Positions 25,646 through 35,029 of a stretch of 64,000 nt of DNA are shown here, piece after piece (the stretch's first letter is position 1; each line of letters begins with the position of its first letter). This DNA is from Candidatus Poribacteria bacterium. GTDB lineage: Bacteria; Poribacteria; WGA-4E; WGA-3G. Made by a program: the position numbers and the translations under genes. The notes under the pieces were generated by a model. The model was given only the letters and a program-made list of their open reading frames with translations. It was not told where the DNA came from and did no database searches. The DNA is taken from the NCBI GenBank assembly GCA_022822085.1, contig JAJECK010000036.1, positions 1-64,000 of the forward strand, written 5' to 3'.

Positions 25646-27826
25646 ATGAAAATAAAAATAGGACTTTTTTTATTAACTTTTTCTATCGTTTCAAGTCTCA
25701 GTCTGTCAACCACGTTTGCACAATATGAACCCCACACACAAGTCGGTTTACCCAAAGATGCAGTAGCTCGCTTTGGGACGGGACCATTCTGGGGTGTTTT
25801 TGAATACAGAATTGCCTTTTCACAGAATCCGAATGTGCCTCAGTTTGCAGTACCGGGCATATTAGGTATTTGGCTATACGATTCTGAAACTTTACAAATA
25901 GAAGGGCTGCTTCATGCCCCTTATCCTGATGTTTATTGCATGAGTTACAGCCTTGATGGGAAACTCCTTGCAACTGGACACTACGATGGCACTATAAGGT
26001 TATGGAATCTCCATACTTCTGAACTCGACATGACCCTTACACCGAATCCCGCTGTAGCTTATTGGGATGAAACGGCTGACTTCTATAGACATACGTTCTC
26101 CAGATTTCCACGCATTATCGAGAGTGTAACGTTCAGTCCTGATCATAACATTCTTGCTGCTGGTATTGACAATGGGACGATAGAACTTTGGGATGTTAAC
26201 ACTGGAAAGGTTAGCATACTTGAAGGACATAATGAAACAGTTGATACCTCAGTTAAGATGAGGGTTAGTTTTAGTAACGATGGTAGCATGCTTGCTTCTA
26301 CAAGTGTATATAGTGAAGTGCATTTGTGGGATGTTACCACGGGCGAACTTATCAAAACGCTTGGCGAACAGAGTTGGGGTGCCACGAACGTGAGTTTTAG
26401 TCCAGATGGTAACACTATGGCGACCTATAGTACGGGACTGCATTTATGGGATGTTGAAACATACAAACTACTTCAAACCTTTAATCACGCTCCTGCGTTA
26501 GTCAGTCCTGGATTTGACGCTAATATCAGTTTTAGTCCGGACGGTAGTACTATCGTCACTTATACTTACGACAAAACTACTCATAGCAGGGCACTTTATC
26601 TATGGGACGTTGCCTCAAACACACTACGTAATGTACTTCATGGTCCTTATGACTCTGTGGATGCTATAAGTTACAGTGCTAACGGAGAAATCCTTGCGGC
26701 TACAACAAGTCACGGAATATACTTATGGTATGTTAATCGGCGTGGTACGTCCTATGTGCGCTTTCAAGGACAAGTCTTAAATCCACAGACTGCAATCAGC
26801 CCTGATGGGAAAACGCTCGCTACTGGGAGATTGCTTTGGGATATATCTACAGGCACACGCAAATATACAGTCCTTAATAGTCCAAATGTGTTTCTCAGTC
26901 GCATTGGTTCTACAGCAATTGAGAATGTGTTATTTAGTTCGGATGGACGGACCTTAGCTATTTCAGAGTTTAATACTGTGCTGCTGTTTGATGCCGCCAC
27001 TGGTACGCTTTTGCATACCATCAATGGACATGTTGGGCGGCCCCAGGGTGTTGAAAGTATGGCGTTTAGTCCGGATAGCAGCCTCCTCGCTACAGGGAGT
27101 GTCCATTTCTCACATGGAAAAGGTGAATTGTTTTTATGGGATGTCGCTACGGCTCAGCAGAAAACTAACTTTACAAAGCACGTGGGTAATGTGTATAGTC
27201 TTAGTTTTAGCCCGGATGGCAAAATACTCGCCGCAGGGATTGACGACACAGTGCATTTGATGGATGCGGCTACCGGTGAAATGTCCAATACATTCCCGAG
27301 GAAAGGACGTATTGTATATAGTCTAAGCTTCAGTCCGGATGGCAAAATACTCGCTACGGGAAGTGACGATAAGGTGCGTTTGTGGGATGTCGCCACGGGC
27401 ACCATCCGTACAACCTTTGACACAATCTTCCAAGAGCATACGCCAAATATCTGGAGCGTTAAATTTAGTCCTGATGGTAAGACACTCGCTGCCAGCATCT
27501 ACAATACAGTACATTTGTGGGATGTAGCTACAAATGACATTAAAGCTACTTTTAAAGGGCATGTTGATGATGTTTATAGCGTAAGTTTCAGTCCGGATGG
27601 CAGTACCCTTGCCTCTGGAAGTAGAGATGGCACAGTGCTTTTATGGGAAATTGGAGTACCAAAACAACTCAAAGAAGATATAAATGGCGATGGTGTTGTC
27701 AATATCCAGGACATGGTATTGGTTGCCGCACAGTTCGGTCATACAGGAGAAATCAAAGCGGATGTAAACGAAGATGGCGTTGTTAATATCCAAGATCTCG
27801 TCTTGGTGGCCCGCCGCTTTCAGTAA
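25646..27826 (+). CDS. Secreted WD40 protein with dockerin repeats, truncated C-terminus
   Basis: 726 aa with a signal peptide (LTFSIVSSLSLSTTFA). A long WD40 array follows, degenerate at first and more regular towards the end. The last ~50 residues are a type I dockerin pair with two calcium loops (DINGDGVVNIQD and DVNEDGVVNIQD). It stops at VARRFQ. Compared with the downstream paralogue, one extra base near 27808-27812 shifts the frame; the other frame still reads AAFSNGS before homology ends. The sorting domain found in the paralogue is absent. The protein may be retained in the periplasm or be non-functional for export beyond it. Confidence 0.85.
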   Translation: MKIKIGLFLLTFSIVSSLSLSTTFAQYEPHTQVGLPKDAVARFGTGPFWGVFEYRIAFSQNPNVPQFAVPGILGIWLYDSETLQIEGLLHAPYPDVYCMSYSLDGKLLATGHYDGTIRLWNLHTSELDMTLTPNPAVAYWDETADFYRHTFSRFPRIIESVTFSPDHNILAAGIDNGTIELWDVNTGKVSILEGHNETVDTSVKMRVSFSNDGSMLASTSVYSEVHLWDVTTGELIKTLGEQSWGATNVSFSPDGNTMATYSTGLHLWDVETYKLLQTFNHAPALVSPGFDANISFSPDGSTIVTYTYDKTTHSRALYLWDVASNTLRNVLHGPYDSVDAISYSANGEILAATTSHGIYLWYVNRRGTSYVRFQGQVLNPQTAISPDGKTLATGRLLWDISTGTRKYTVLNSPNVFLSRIGSTAIENVLFSSDGRTLAISEFNTVLLFDAATGTLLHTINGHVGRPQGVESMAFSPDSSLLATGSVHFSHGKGELFLWDVATAQQKTNFTKHVGNVYSLSFSPDGKILAAGIDDTVHLMDAATGEMSNTFPRKGRIVYSLSFSPDGKILATGSDDKVRLWDVATGTIRTTFDTIFQEHTPNIWSVKFSPDGKTLAASIYNTVHLWDVATNDIKATFKGHVDDVYSVSFSPDGSTLASGSRDGTVLLWEIGVPKQLKEDINGDGVVNIQDMVLVAAQFGHTGEIKADVNEDGVVNIQDLVLVARRFQ

Positions 27827-27911
27827 CGGATCATTGTTTCCACAATATAAACCACTAATTTATGCACACCGCACAATTAAATCACTATATCCCAAAATAG
27901 GTGATAATACA

Positions 27912-30620
27912 ATGAAGATAAAAACAGGACTATTTTTATTAACTTTTTTTATCGTTTCAAGCCTCAGTCTGTCAACCGCGTTTGCCCAATATGAACCGCA
28001 CATGCAAATGGGTTTACCTGAAGGAGCAAAAGTCCGCTTCGGCACAGGACAGCTAACTTCGCGGACTATCGCCTATTCACCTAACATGACTGACTCTCTA
28101 CTTGCTGTTGTAGGTAAAATCGGGATTTGGCTCTATGATGCCGAGACACTGCAACCGCTTGACTTGCTCACAGGACCTATGAACACTGTTAACGACATGA
28201 GTTTTAGTCCTGATGGAGGCACCCTCGCAGTTGGACAGATCAATGGCACAGTAGATTTATGGGATGTTGCTACAAGGACGCTCCGCAAAACCCTCACCCC
28301 AGATCCTACTGTGGCATTTCAAGATGAATCGGGCTCTTGGCACAATCTCCGTAACAGATTAGACTGTGATGTCGAAAGTCTTAGTTTCAGTCCTGATGGC
28401 AGTATCCTTGCTGTTGGGACCGACAATGGCACAATAGAATTGTGGAATACTGCCAAGGGTGAACTCCACAAAATCTTTGCAGAGCATCACGATACTCTTA
28501 ATAAACGCTCTCTGAATGTAAGCTTCAGTCCGGATGGTACTACGCTTGCCTCTGCAACACTAGTGCGCCGTGTGCATCTGTGGGATGTTGCCACAGGTGA
28601 ACTCCGTAAAACTCTTGGAAAGTATGGCGGAGGGGATAGTTGGGGTTCCCAGAATGCAAGTTTTAGTCCAGATGGCAGCACCCTCGCTACTTATAATACT
28701 CACGACACACTACTTTTATGGGATGTTGCCACAGGCGAACTCCTCAAAACCTTTGAAAACCTGCCTGAGTTAATTAATCATATAAATATCAGTGATAACA
28801 TCATTTTCAGTCCGGATGGTAACACCATCGTTACGCTTACTAATAATACTGATTCTTATACGCAGGCACTATATCTGTGGGATGTTGCTACAGGTACACT
28901 TCGTAATACTATCCCTTTCTATTGGATCATGGGCATGAGTTTCAGTCCAGATGGAAACACCCTCGCAGCTACCAATTTCAATACGGTATTCTTGTTGGAT
29001 ATCAACACGGGTAAACTCCGCGGGACTATCAAAGGGAGTTCATTAAATTCCACCAGCTTGATCAGTCCTGATGGTAGGACGCTTGCAATTGGGAACCTCT
29101 TGTGGGATATTTCTACAGGTACACTTCGTAATACTCTTAAATGGGTTGGTTATGAGAGCTTGAGTTACAGTCCAACTGGTAATGTCCATAGTATGAGTTT
29201 CAGTCCAGATGGCAGCATTCTCGCTACTGGTTCTGGTAATCGCCCGTATGTGGCATCTAACTACCCCAACTGGGTGTATTTGTGGGATGTCTCCACGGGA
29301 ACATTCCGCAATATTCTTAAAGGGCATACTGCCACCGTTATGAGTGTGTCCTTCAGTCCTGATGGCAACACCATCGCTTCTGGGAGTGTCTATGTTCCAC
29401 CTATTGATTATGAACTGGAGGCTGATATCCATATTTTAAATCCTAATCTGGAGCTGCAGAGAAAGGGTGAATTGCTATTCTGGGATGTTGCTACAGGTCA
29501 GCAGAAAAACAACTTTAATGAGCATTTCGGTAATATCTATAGTATAAGCTTTAACTTTGATGGTAGTAGCCTCGCTGTAGGAAGTGATAACAAGGTATAT
29601 TTGCTGGACGCTGACACTGGCGCAGTTTCCAAAATCTTCCAGCATGTCGGTAATGTCTATAGTGTGAGTTTTAGTCCGGATGGTAGCATCCTCGCAACAG
29701 GGAGTGACGATAATGTCCGTTTGTGGGATGTTACTACTGGCACTCTCCGTAAAACCTTTGACACCATCCTCTACAAGCATAAGCCCAATATCAGGAGCGT
29801 TAAATTTAGTCACGATGGTAGTACACTCGCTGCAAGCATCTACAGTACAGTGCATTTGTGGGATGTTGCCACGGGGACTCTTAGTTCTGTTCTTAAAGGG
29901 CATACCGGTTATGTTGAGAGCATAAGTTTCGGTCCGGATGGCAGCACCCTTGCCTCTGGAAGTGGAGACGGCACAGTACTTTTATGGGAAATTGGAGTGC
30001 CAAAACAACTCAAAGAAGATATAAATGGCGATGGCGTTGTCAATATCCAGGATTTGGTAATGGTCGCTTCACAGTTCGGACAGACAGGTGAAAACAAAGC
30101 AGATGTGAACGAAGATGGCGTTGTTAATATCCAAGATCTCGTCTTGGTAGCTGCCGCTTTCAGTAACGCATCAGCTGCTCCCACTATCACGTTCGACGCG
30201 AGTAAACACCTCACTCCAGAAGTCATGCAGCAGTGGATTGATGCCGCTAAGCAATTGGCGCGCACCGATCCTACTGCACAACGAGGTATTGCCGTGTTGG
30301 AAACTCTCCTCGCTGCGTTGACACCAAAAAAGACTGCCCTTCTGCCCAACTATCCGAATCCGTTTAACCCAGAAACATGGATCCCTTATCAGTTAGCAAA
30401 GCGTGTAGATGTCAGCATTACGATCTATTCTGCAGATGGAAAACTTGTTCGGATACTAAAATTGGGGCAACAGGCAGCGGGAGTTTATGAATCTCGGAGC
30501 CGAGCGGCGTATTGGGATGGAAAAAATGAAGTCGGTGAATCTGTAGCAAGCGGCGTGTATCTCTATACGCTTAAAGCAGGTGATTTCACAACAACACGGA
30601 AGATGTTAATTCGGAAGTAA
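27912..30620 (+). CDS. Secreted WD40-dockerin protein with FlgD-like sorting domain
   Basis: About 902 aa. Start ATG 27912 gives a signal peptide nearly identical to that of the upstream paralogue. The longer frame begins inside the paralogue's tail and is not used. The order is WD40 repeats to ~690, the dockerin pair (DINGDGVVNIQDLVMVASQFG, second loop DVNEDGVVNIQD), a helical linker, then NYPNPFNPETWIPYQL with the FlgD/Ig-like module ending TTRKMLIRK. The C-terminal module suggests translocation across the outer membrane by a type IX-like route. Dockerins may bind cohesin partners or simply calcium; no cohesin is seen here. Confidence 0.88.
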   Translation: MKIKTGLFLLTFFIVSSLSLSTAFAQYEPHMQMGLPEGAKVRFGTGQLTSRTIAYSPNMTDSLLAVVGKIGIWLYDAETLQPLDLLTGPMNTVNDMSFSPDGGTLAVGQINGTVDLWDVATRTLRKTLTPDPTVAFQDESGSWHNLRNRLDCDVESLSFSPDGSILAVGTDNGTIELWNTAKGELHKIFAEHHDTLNKRSLNVSFSPDGTTLASATLVRRVHLWDVATGELRKTLGKYGGGDSWGSQNASFSPDGSTLATYNTHDTLLLWDVATGELLKTFENLPELINHINISDNIIFSPDGNTIVTLTNNTDSYTQALYLWDVATGTLRNTIPFYWIMGMSFSPDGNTLAATNFNTVFLLDINTGKLRGTIKGSSLNSTSLISPDGRTLAIGNLLWDISTGTLRNTLKWVGYESLSYSPTGNVHSMSFSPDGSILATGSGNRPYVASNYPNWVYLWDVSTGTFRNILKGHTATVMSVSFSPDGNTIASGSVYVPPIDYELEADIHILNPNLELQRKGELLFWDVATGQQKNNFNEHFGNIYSISFNFDGSSLAVGSDNKVYLLDADTGAVSKIFQHVGNVYSVSFSPDGSILATGSDDNVRLWDVTTGTLRKTFDTILYKHKPNIRSVKFSHDGSTLAASIYSTVHLWDVATGTLSSVLKGHTGYVESISFGPDGSTLASGSGDGTVLLWEIGVPKQLKEDINGDGVVNIQDLVMVASQFGQTGENKADVNEDGVVNIQDLVLVAAAFSNASAAPTITFDASKHLTPEVMQQWIDAAKQLARTDPTAQRGIAVLETLLAALTPKKTALLPNYPNPFNPETWIPYQLAKRVDVSITIYSADGKLVRILKLGQQAAGVYESRSRAAYWDGKNEVGESVASGVYLYTLKAGDFTTTRKMLIRK

Positions 30621-30683
30621 TCTTTATCCTCTGTACAATAGGAACATATCTAAGTTAATGAGGTTCTCTGAATCATTTTGATT

Positions 30684-30834
30684 TTATAGTAAAAACTATA
30701 ATTACCTTTACATTAGCGAGGTTAGGATGAAATCAACGGTATGAATGCCATTTAGGCATTCACCGCCTCGCCAGCGTGAGTGTGGGGGACTGTTGTTCAT
30801 TGAAATGTGAACATATTTTCGGATTTTACTATAA
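30684..30834. repeat. MITE-like element A, copy 2, complete
   Basis: 151 bp with perfect 11-bp terminal inverted repeats (TTATAGTAAAA at the left, TTTTACTATAA at the right). Internal arms GCGAGG/CCTCGC and GAATGCC/GGCATTC would fold the whole element into one hairpin. There is no open frame. It is near-identical over its shared parts to the interrupted copy at 4806-5074. Ends show TA but no longer target duplication was resolved. Confidence 0.8.
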
Positions 30835-30855
30835 TTCCACGTAGGAACTTGAAAA

Positions 30856-32034
30856 TTGTCTACTATATTCTCAATCCCTCCCACAATAATCACTGGTGCA
30901 GGTGCATCCGAAAAAGTTGGTGAACAAGCAAAACGACTCGGTGCAACAAAGGCACTTATCGTGACAGATCCGGGCATCGTAAAAGTCGGATATCCTCACC
31001 AAATATCTAATAATCTACAAAATGCTGGTATTACCTCAACTATCTATTCAGATGTAACACCTGATCCTACTTTACAGAATGTAAATGATGGTCTAAAACA
31101 ATACGTTGATGAGAAATGTGATCTGATTGTAAGTATTGGTGGTGGCAGCGCGATTGACTGCGGTAAAGGTATAGCCATCAAGCTCACAAATGACGGTGAA
31201 TTCGCTGTATACATGGGTGTTGACAAAATCCCGAATCCGGGTGTTAAATTGATTGCAATTCCAACTACTGCGGGAACAGGTAGCGAAGTAACCAAAGTCA
31301 CCGTTATTACAGACACAGAACGAAACGTTAAAATGATGCTAAGTAGTTCCTGTCTACTTGCGTCAGTTGCTCTGGTGGATCCGATTCTATCACTCACAAC
31401 GCCACCGCACTTGACTGCAGCAGTCGGTGTTGATGCTTTGACACACGCAATTGAGGCGTATATCTCCAAACGCGCACAGCCGATAACCGATGCTCTTGCT
31501 CTGAAAGCAATCAGGTTGATTTCTGGTTCACTACGACAAGCGTGGGCAGATGGAGAGAACATATCTGCCAAAACAGATATGATGATTGGAGCATCAATTG
31601 CAGGTATGGCGTTTAGCAATTCATCCGTTGCGTTAGTGCACGGTATGTCTCGTCCTATTGGGGCATACTTTCACATTCATCACGGATTATCAAATTCAGT
31701 GTTATTGCTTGATGTTATGGAGTTTAGCCTTGTCGGTGCTCCCCATCGGTTTGCAGACATTGCAGAAGCAATGGGTGAACAGATTGATGGATTATCCCTA
31801 ATGAAACAGGCAGATGCTGCGATTACTGCTGTTGAGCGACTTGTTAACGATATTGATATGCCGCGTCTCGGAGAAATCGGTATTGATGCAGATAAGTTTG
31901 AAGAAGTTATTGAGAAAATGGCTGCAGATGCAATTGCAAGCGGAAGTCCTGCTAACAACCCCAGACAAGCATCCCAAGAAGAAATCATTGCATTATATCG
32001 AAAGTGTTTTGCATCAAGAACGAGAAATATATAG
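30856..32034 (+). CDS. Iron-containing alcohol dehydrogenase
   Basis: 392 aa, TTG start preceded by TAGGAA and lying 21 bases after the MITE-like element. Typical family III signature: GAGASEKVGEQA, ISIGGGSAIDCGKG-type NAD site, IPTTAGTGSEVTK. Metal ligands are in VGVDALTHAIEAY and MSRPIGAYFHIHHG. The family oxidises primary alcohols, diols, lactaldehyde or similar substrates. Substrate not assignable. The ABC ATPase gene begins 10 bases later, so the two may be one transcript. Confidence 0.93.
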   Translation: MSTIFSIPPTIITGAGASEKVGEQAKRLGATKALIVTDPGIVKVGYPHQISNNLQNAGITSTIYSDVTPDPTLQNVNDGLKQYVDEKCDLIVSIGGGSAIDCGKGIAIKLTNDGEFAVYMGVDKIPNPGVKLIAIPTTAGTGSEVTKVTVITDTERNVKMMLSSSCLLASVALVDPILSLTTPPHLTAAVGVDALTHAIEAYISKRAQPITDALALKAIRLISGSLRQAWADGENISAKTDMMIGASIAGMAFSNSSVALVHGMSRPIGAYFHIHHGLSNSVLLLDVMEFSLVGAPHRFADIAEAMGEQIDGLSLMKQADAAITAVERLVNDIDMPRLGEIGIDADKFEEVIEKMAADAIASGSPANNPRQASQEEIIALYRKCFASRTRNI

Positions 32035-32044
32035 GAAGACTCCG

Positions 32045-33580
32045 ATGTCACAAGTGCCAATTATAGAAATGCACAGCATCAACAAAAAATTTGGAAATGT
32101 GCAAGCTAACGATGACGTGAGTTTTACACTGCAACAAGGTGAAATCCATGCTATCGTCGGTGAAAATGGTGCTGGCAAATCAACGCTGATGAACATACTT
32201 TACGGACTCCAACATCCGGATTCTGGAGAGATATGTGTAAACGGTCAATCTGAGGTCATCTCATCTCCGAAGCGGGCAATGAAACTCGGGTTGGGAATGA
32301 TCCAGCAACACTTCACTTTGATCCCTACATTTACTGCCCTTCAGAATATTATTCTGGCAAAAGAAACACGCAACTATGGAACATTTATTGATTATCAAAA
32401 AGCTGAATCCGAGATAACTGAACTCTCTAAACAGATTGGGTTTGATCTCCAATTGAACACACCGATCGAATCACTACCAATTGGCGCACAACAACATACA
32501 GAAATACTAAAAGTCCTTTACCACGGGGCTGAGATTTTGATTATGGATGAACCGACAGCAGTACTTGTTCCACAAGAAATTGAAGGTTTATTTGAATGTA
32601 TGCGTGGATTAAAAGAAGAAGGTAGGAGCATTATCATCATTACACACAAACTAAATGAAGTGATGACGATAGCAGATTCTGTAACAGTCCTGCGGCGTGG
32701 AAAAAACATTACAACCCGGTCTGTTTCTGAAACAGACCCACATGAGTTGGCAGAACTCATATTTGGAGAACCTGTAACACAAAACGCTATTGAACGAAAA
32801 GATATAAAACAAATAAATCCAATGTTAAGTTTAGACGATGTTACTGTGAAGTCTGGGACAAGTAGACACCTACTGAAAGAAATTAACCTTGATGTATTCT
32901 CAGGTGAAATTATCGGAATTGCTGGCGTTGAAGGTAACGGTCAGACAGAACTTGTTGAAGTGCTAACCGGATTGCGTCCTATAGAGAGAGGCACTATTTC
33001 ATTAGACGGTGAATCAGTAGAAAACGCGTCATCTGCAGAATTACGTAAGAAAAAGATAGCACATCTACCCGCGGACAGACATCGGCATGGAGTTAGTCTA
33101 AATAATCGAATTGATGAGAACTTCATCATTGGACGACATAAACAGAAGTTGTTTTCTCAAAAAACGGTGCTAAATTCAAGGAATATTCAACGTTTTACTA
33201 TGAATGCCTTGGATAAATATCAGATACAAGTAGGGAATATATATGATCCAATCAGCACATTATCTGGCGGGAATCAGCAAAAGGTTGTTGTTGCACGTGA
33301 ATTATCTGGTGAACCAACGCTGATTATTGCCGCACATCCGACACGTGGCTTAGATATTCACGCAGCGAGATTCGTTCACACTCGACTTATTCAAGCGCGT
33401 AATCGTGGAAAAGCCATAATACTTGTTTCATCTGAACTTGAGGAACTACTTGAACTCAGTGATAGGATAGCAGTGATGTTTAATGGTGAGCTCGTTGGTA
33501 TGGTCAAACCGGGTGAAACGAATCAACAAGAGTTAGGTAAGTTAATGCTCGGACTAAATGCGGAAAGAGATAGCCGTTAA
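32045..33580 (+). CDS. ABC transporter double ATPase, nucleoside/sugar type (BmpA-system like)
   Basis: About 511 aa. Start ATG 32045 has AGGAAG seven bases upstream; longer frames overlap the dehydrogenase. Two fused ATPase domains are present. The first has Walker A GENGAGKST and Walker B ILIMDEPTAVL with the THKLNEVM switch. The second has degenerate Walker A GVEGNGQTEL and B LIIAAHPTRGLD but an intact LSGGNQQK signature, the asymmetry usual for the YufO/RbsA group. The cognate permeases and binding protein should be adjacent but are not in the window. They may be encoded elsewhere. Confidence 0.88.
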   Translation: MSQVPIIEMHSINKKFGNVQANDDVSFTLQQGEIHAIVGENGAGKSTLMNILYGLQHPDSGEICVNGQSEVISSPKRAMKLGLGMIQQHFTLIPTFTALQNIILAKETRNYGTFIDYQKAESEITELSKQIGFDLQLNTPIESLPIGAQQHTEILKVLYHGAEILIMDEPTAVLVPQEIEGLFECMRGLKEEGRSIIIITHKLNEVMTIADSVTVLRRGKNITTRSVSETDPHELAELIFGEPVTQNAIERKDIKQINPMLSLDDVTVKSGTSRHLLKEINLDVFSGEIIGIAGVEGNGQTELVEVLTGLRPIERGTISLDGESVENASSAELRKKKIAHLPADRHRHGVSLNNRIDENFIIGRHKQKLFSQKTVLNSRNIQRFTMNALDKYQIQVGNIYDPISTLSGGNQQKVVVARELSGEPTLIIAAHPTRGLDIHAARFVHTRLIQARNRGKAIILVSSELEELLELSDRIAVMFNGELVGMVKPGETNQQELGKLMLGLNAERDSR

Positions 33581-33635
33581 AATGAATACTCATGTTTCTA
33601 ACTTAAAAAACTTAAGACGCAATAATAGATTTTCA

Positions 33636-33665
33636 TTGACAAAGACTATAGACATGATGTAATAT
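33636..33665 (+). promoter_or_regulatory. Sigma-70-type promoter, possibly giving a leaderless mRNA
   Basis: TTGACA at 33636-33641, an 18-base spacer and TAATAT at 33660-33665. The ATG of the next gene is at 33672, only 6 bases after the -10 box, so transcription would begin at or next to the start codon. No ribosome site is present between them. Confidence 0.55.
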
Positions 33666-33671
33666 GTAAAT

Positions 33672-34091
33672 ATGAAAACAATGATCAAATCTATTTTCTT
33701 TTTTTGTATTGTATTATCTATGATCATAACTCACGTCTTTAGTGATATATCGGATGCTGATCTTAATAAAATCCGTCTGATTGTTAAAGAAGAAATCGCT
33801 GAATCTGAGAAACGACTCAAAGAAGAGATTGACAAATCTGAAAGACAGATGAAACAATATGTTGACACAAAATTTGAAGCCGTTGACACAAAATTTGAAA
33901 GCATAGATAAACGTATGACCTTATTTGCAGGTTTTTTATCAGGGTTAATGCTTCTTATTGTTGTTACAGTCGGTAACCCACAGATTATCATAGCATTGCG
34001 TCAAAAGAATGAAAAGGAACAAGATAAAAAGATTGAAGACCTGTATCGCGAAATTGATGCCCTCAAACAACAACGCATTGTCAATCCTTGA
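33672..34091 (+). CDS. Small coiled-coil membrane protein
   Basis: 139 aa. A signal-like N-terminal hydrophobic stretch (IKSIFFFCIVLSMIITHVF) is followed by a charged heptad-rich coil (~30-80: EEIAESEKRLKEEIDKSERQMKQYVDTKFEAVDT...). A membrane segment (FAGFLSGLMLLIVVTVG, ~88-104) and a second short coil come next. The plan resembles small membrane-tethered coiled-coil proteins of unknown function. A promoter sits directly on its start. It ends 9 bases before the amidohydrolase gene. Confidence 0.7.
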   Translation: MKTMIKSIFFFCIVLSMIITHVFSDISDADLNKIRLIVKEEIAESEKRLKEEIDKSERQMKQYVDTKFEAVDTKFESIDKRMTLFAGFLSGLMLLIVVTVGNPQIIIALRQKNEKEQDKKIEDLYREIDALKQQRIVNP

Positions 34092-34100
34092 AAAAACATA

Positions 34101-34940
34101 ATGATAATCGATTCCCACACACATGCATGGCCCCGCTGGCCCTACCAACCACCTGTCCCTGACGATGAAAGTCGTGGAAAAGTTGAACAACTTCTCCACG
34201 AAATGGACTTACACATCGTTGATAAAGCAGTTCTTATCTGTGCACGGATTGAAAGAAATCCAGACAATAACGACTATGCAGCAGAATGTGTTAAACGCTA
34301 TCCAGATAGACTGATTCAGTTTGCAGATGTTGATTGTGCTTGGACGGATACATATCATACTGATGGTGCCGCGGAACGCCTAAAGACAGCAGCTGAAACT
34401 TACAATCTTAAGGGGTATACACACTATCTAAAAGGCGATGACGATTGCAGTTGGTTCTTTTCTGATGAAGGCCAACGATTCTTCCAAACAACCGCAGAAT
34501 TGGGATTGATCGCAAGCATTGCAATGGGTAGTCAACATCACAAACCACTCCGTAAACTTGCAGCACAGTTTCCCACCGTTCCATTTCTGTGTCATCACAT
34601 GGCTGGCGCACGTGCTGGAGAGTCCGCACCGTACCCCCAACTTGAACAAGTTCTCGCCTCTGCAACAGTACCAAATATCTATGTCAAGATGTCAGGGTTT
34701 GCTTATGTCTCTGAAGTCTCCTGGGATTATCCATACAAGGATACGCACAGAGTCGTGCGGGCACTTTATGAACATTTTGGTGCTGCTCGACTCTGCTGGG
34801 GATCTGACTATCCAGTGGTCCGCAATTTCATGACTTACCAGCATGCACTTGAAGCATTTCGAACGCATTGCACTTTTATCTCAGAAGAAGATAAATCAGA
34901 AATTCTGGGTGGTACACTACACCGACTTCTTTATGAGTGA
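34101..34940 (+). CDS. Amidohydrolase-2 family TIM-barrel hydrolase
   Basis: 279 aa, cytoplasmic. It begins MIIDSHTHAW, the N-terminal metal-binding HxH strand of the family. Later strands include CHHMAG, IYVKMSG and the signature CWGSDYPV carrying the catalytic Asp. The group contains lactonases, decarboxylases and related zinc enzymes acting on aromatic or sugar-derived acids. Substrate not assignable. It follows the coiled-coil gene by 9 bases without a strong ribosome site. Confidence 0.85.
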   Translation: MIIDSHTHAWPRWPYQPPVPDDESRGKVEQLLHEMDLHIVDKAVLICARIERNPDNNDYAAECVKRYPDRLIQFADVDCAWTDTYHTDGAAERLKTAAETYNLKGYTHYLKGDDDCSWFFSDEGQRFFQTTAELGLIASIAMGSQHHKPLRKLAAQFPTVPFLCHHMAGARAGESAPYPQLEQVLASATVPNIYVKMSGFAYVSEVSWDYPYKDTHRVVRALYEHFGAARLCWGSDYPVVRNFMTYQHALEAFRTHCTFISEEDKSEILGGTLHRLLYE

Positions 34941-34954
34941 TACGGGTATTTTCC

Positions 34955-34994
34955 TCTTGACATCCAAACAGAATTCTTGACATCTAGACAGAAT
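34955..34994 (+). repeat. Tandem 20-bp direct repeat in promoter region
   Basis: TCTTGACATC(C/T)A(A/G)ACAGAAT occurs twice back to back (34955-34974 and 34975-34994), 18 of 20 positions identical. Each unit contains TTGACA. The unit may be a regulator binding site duplicated with the -35 box. Confidence 0.7.
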
Positions 34995-35005
34995 AATGTT
35001 ACTTT
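34977..35005 (+). promoter_or_regulatory. Candidate sigma-70-type promoter for the NHL gene
   Basis: TTGACA (34977-34982, in the second repeat unit), a 17-base spacer and TACTTT (35000-35005) lie about 25 bases before the start codon at 35030. The -10 box is only a moderate match. Confidence 0.45.
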
Positions 35006-35029
35006 ATAAGAAAAACAATAGGATTACGT

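Noticed and set aside
27774-27911. N-terminal extension of the second WD40-dockerin protein
   Set aside because: It reads through the out-of-frame tail of the upstream paralogue. The signal peptide starts at ATG 27912.
31814-32044. N-terminal extension of the ABC double ATPase
   Set aside because: It overlaps the dehydrogenase gene in another frame. ATG 32045 has its own AGGAAG and begins the conserved domain.
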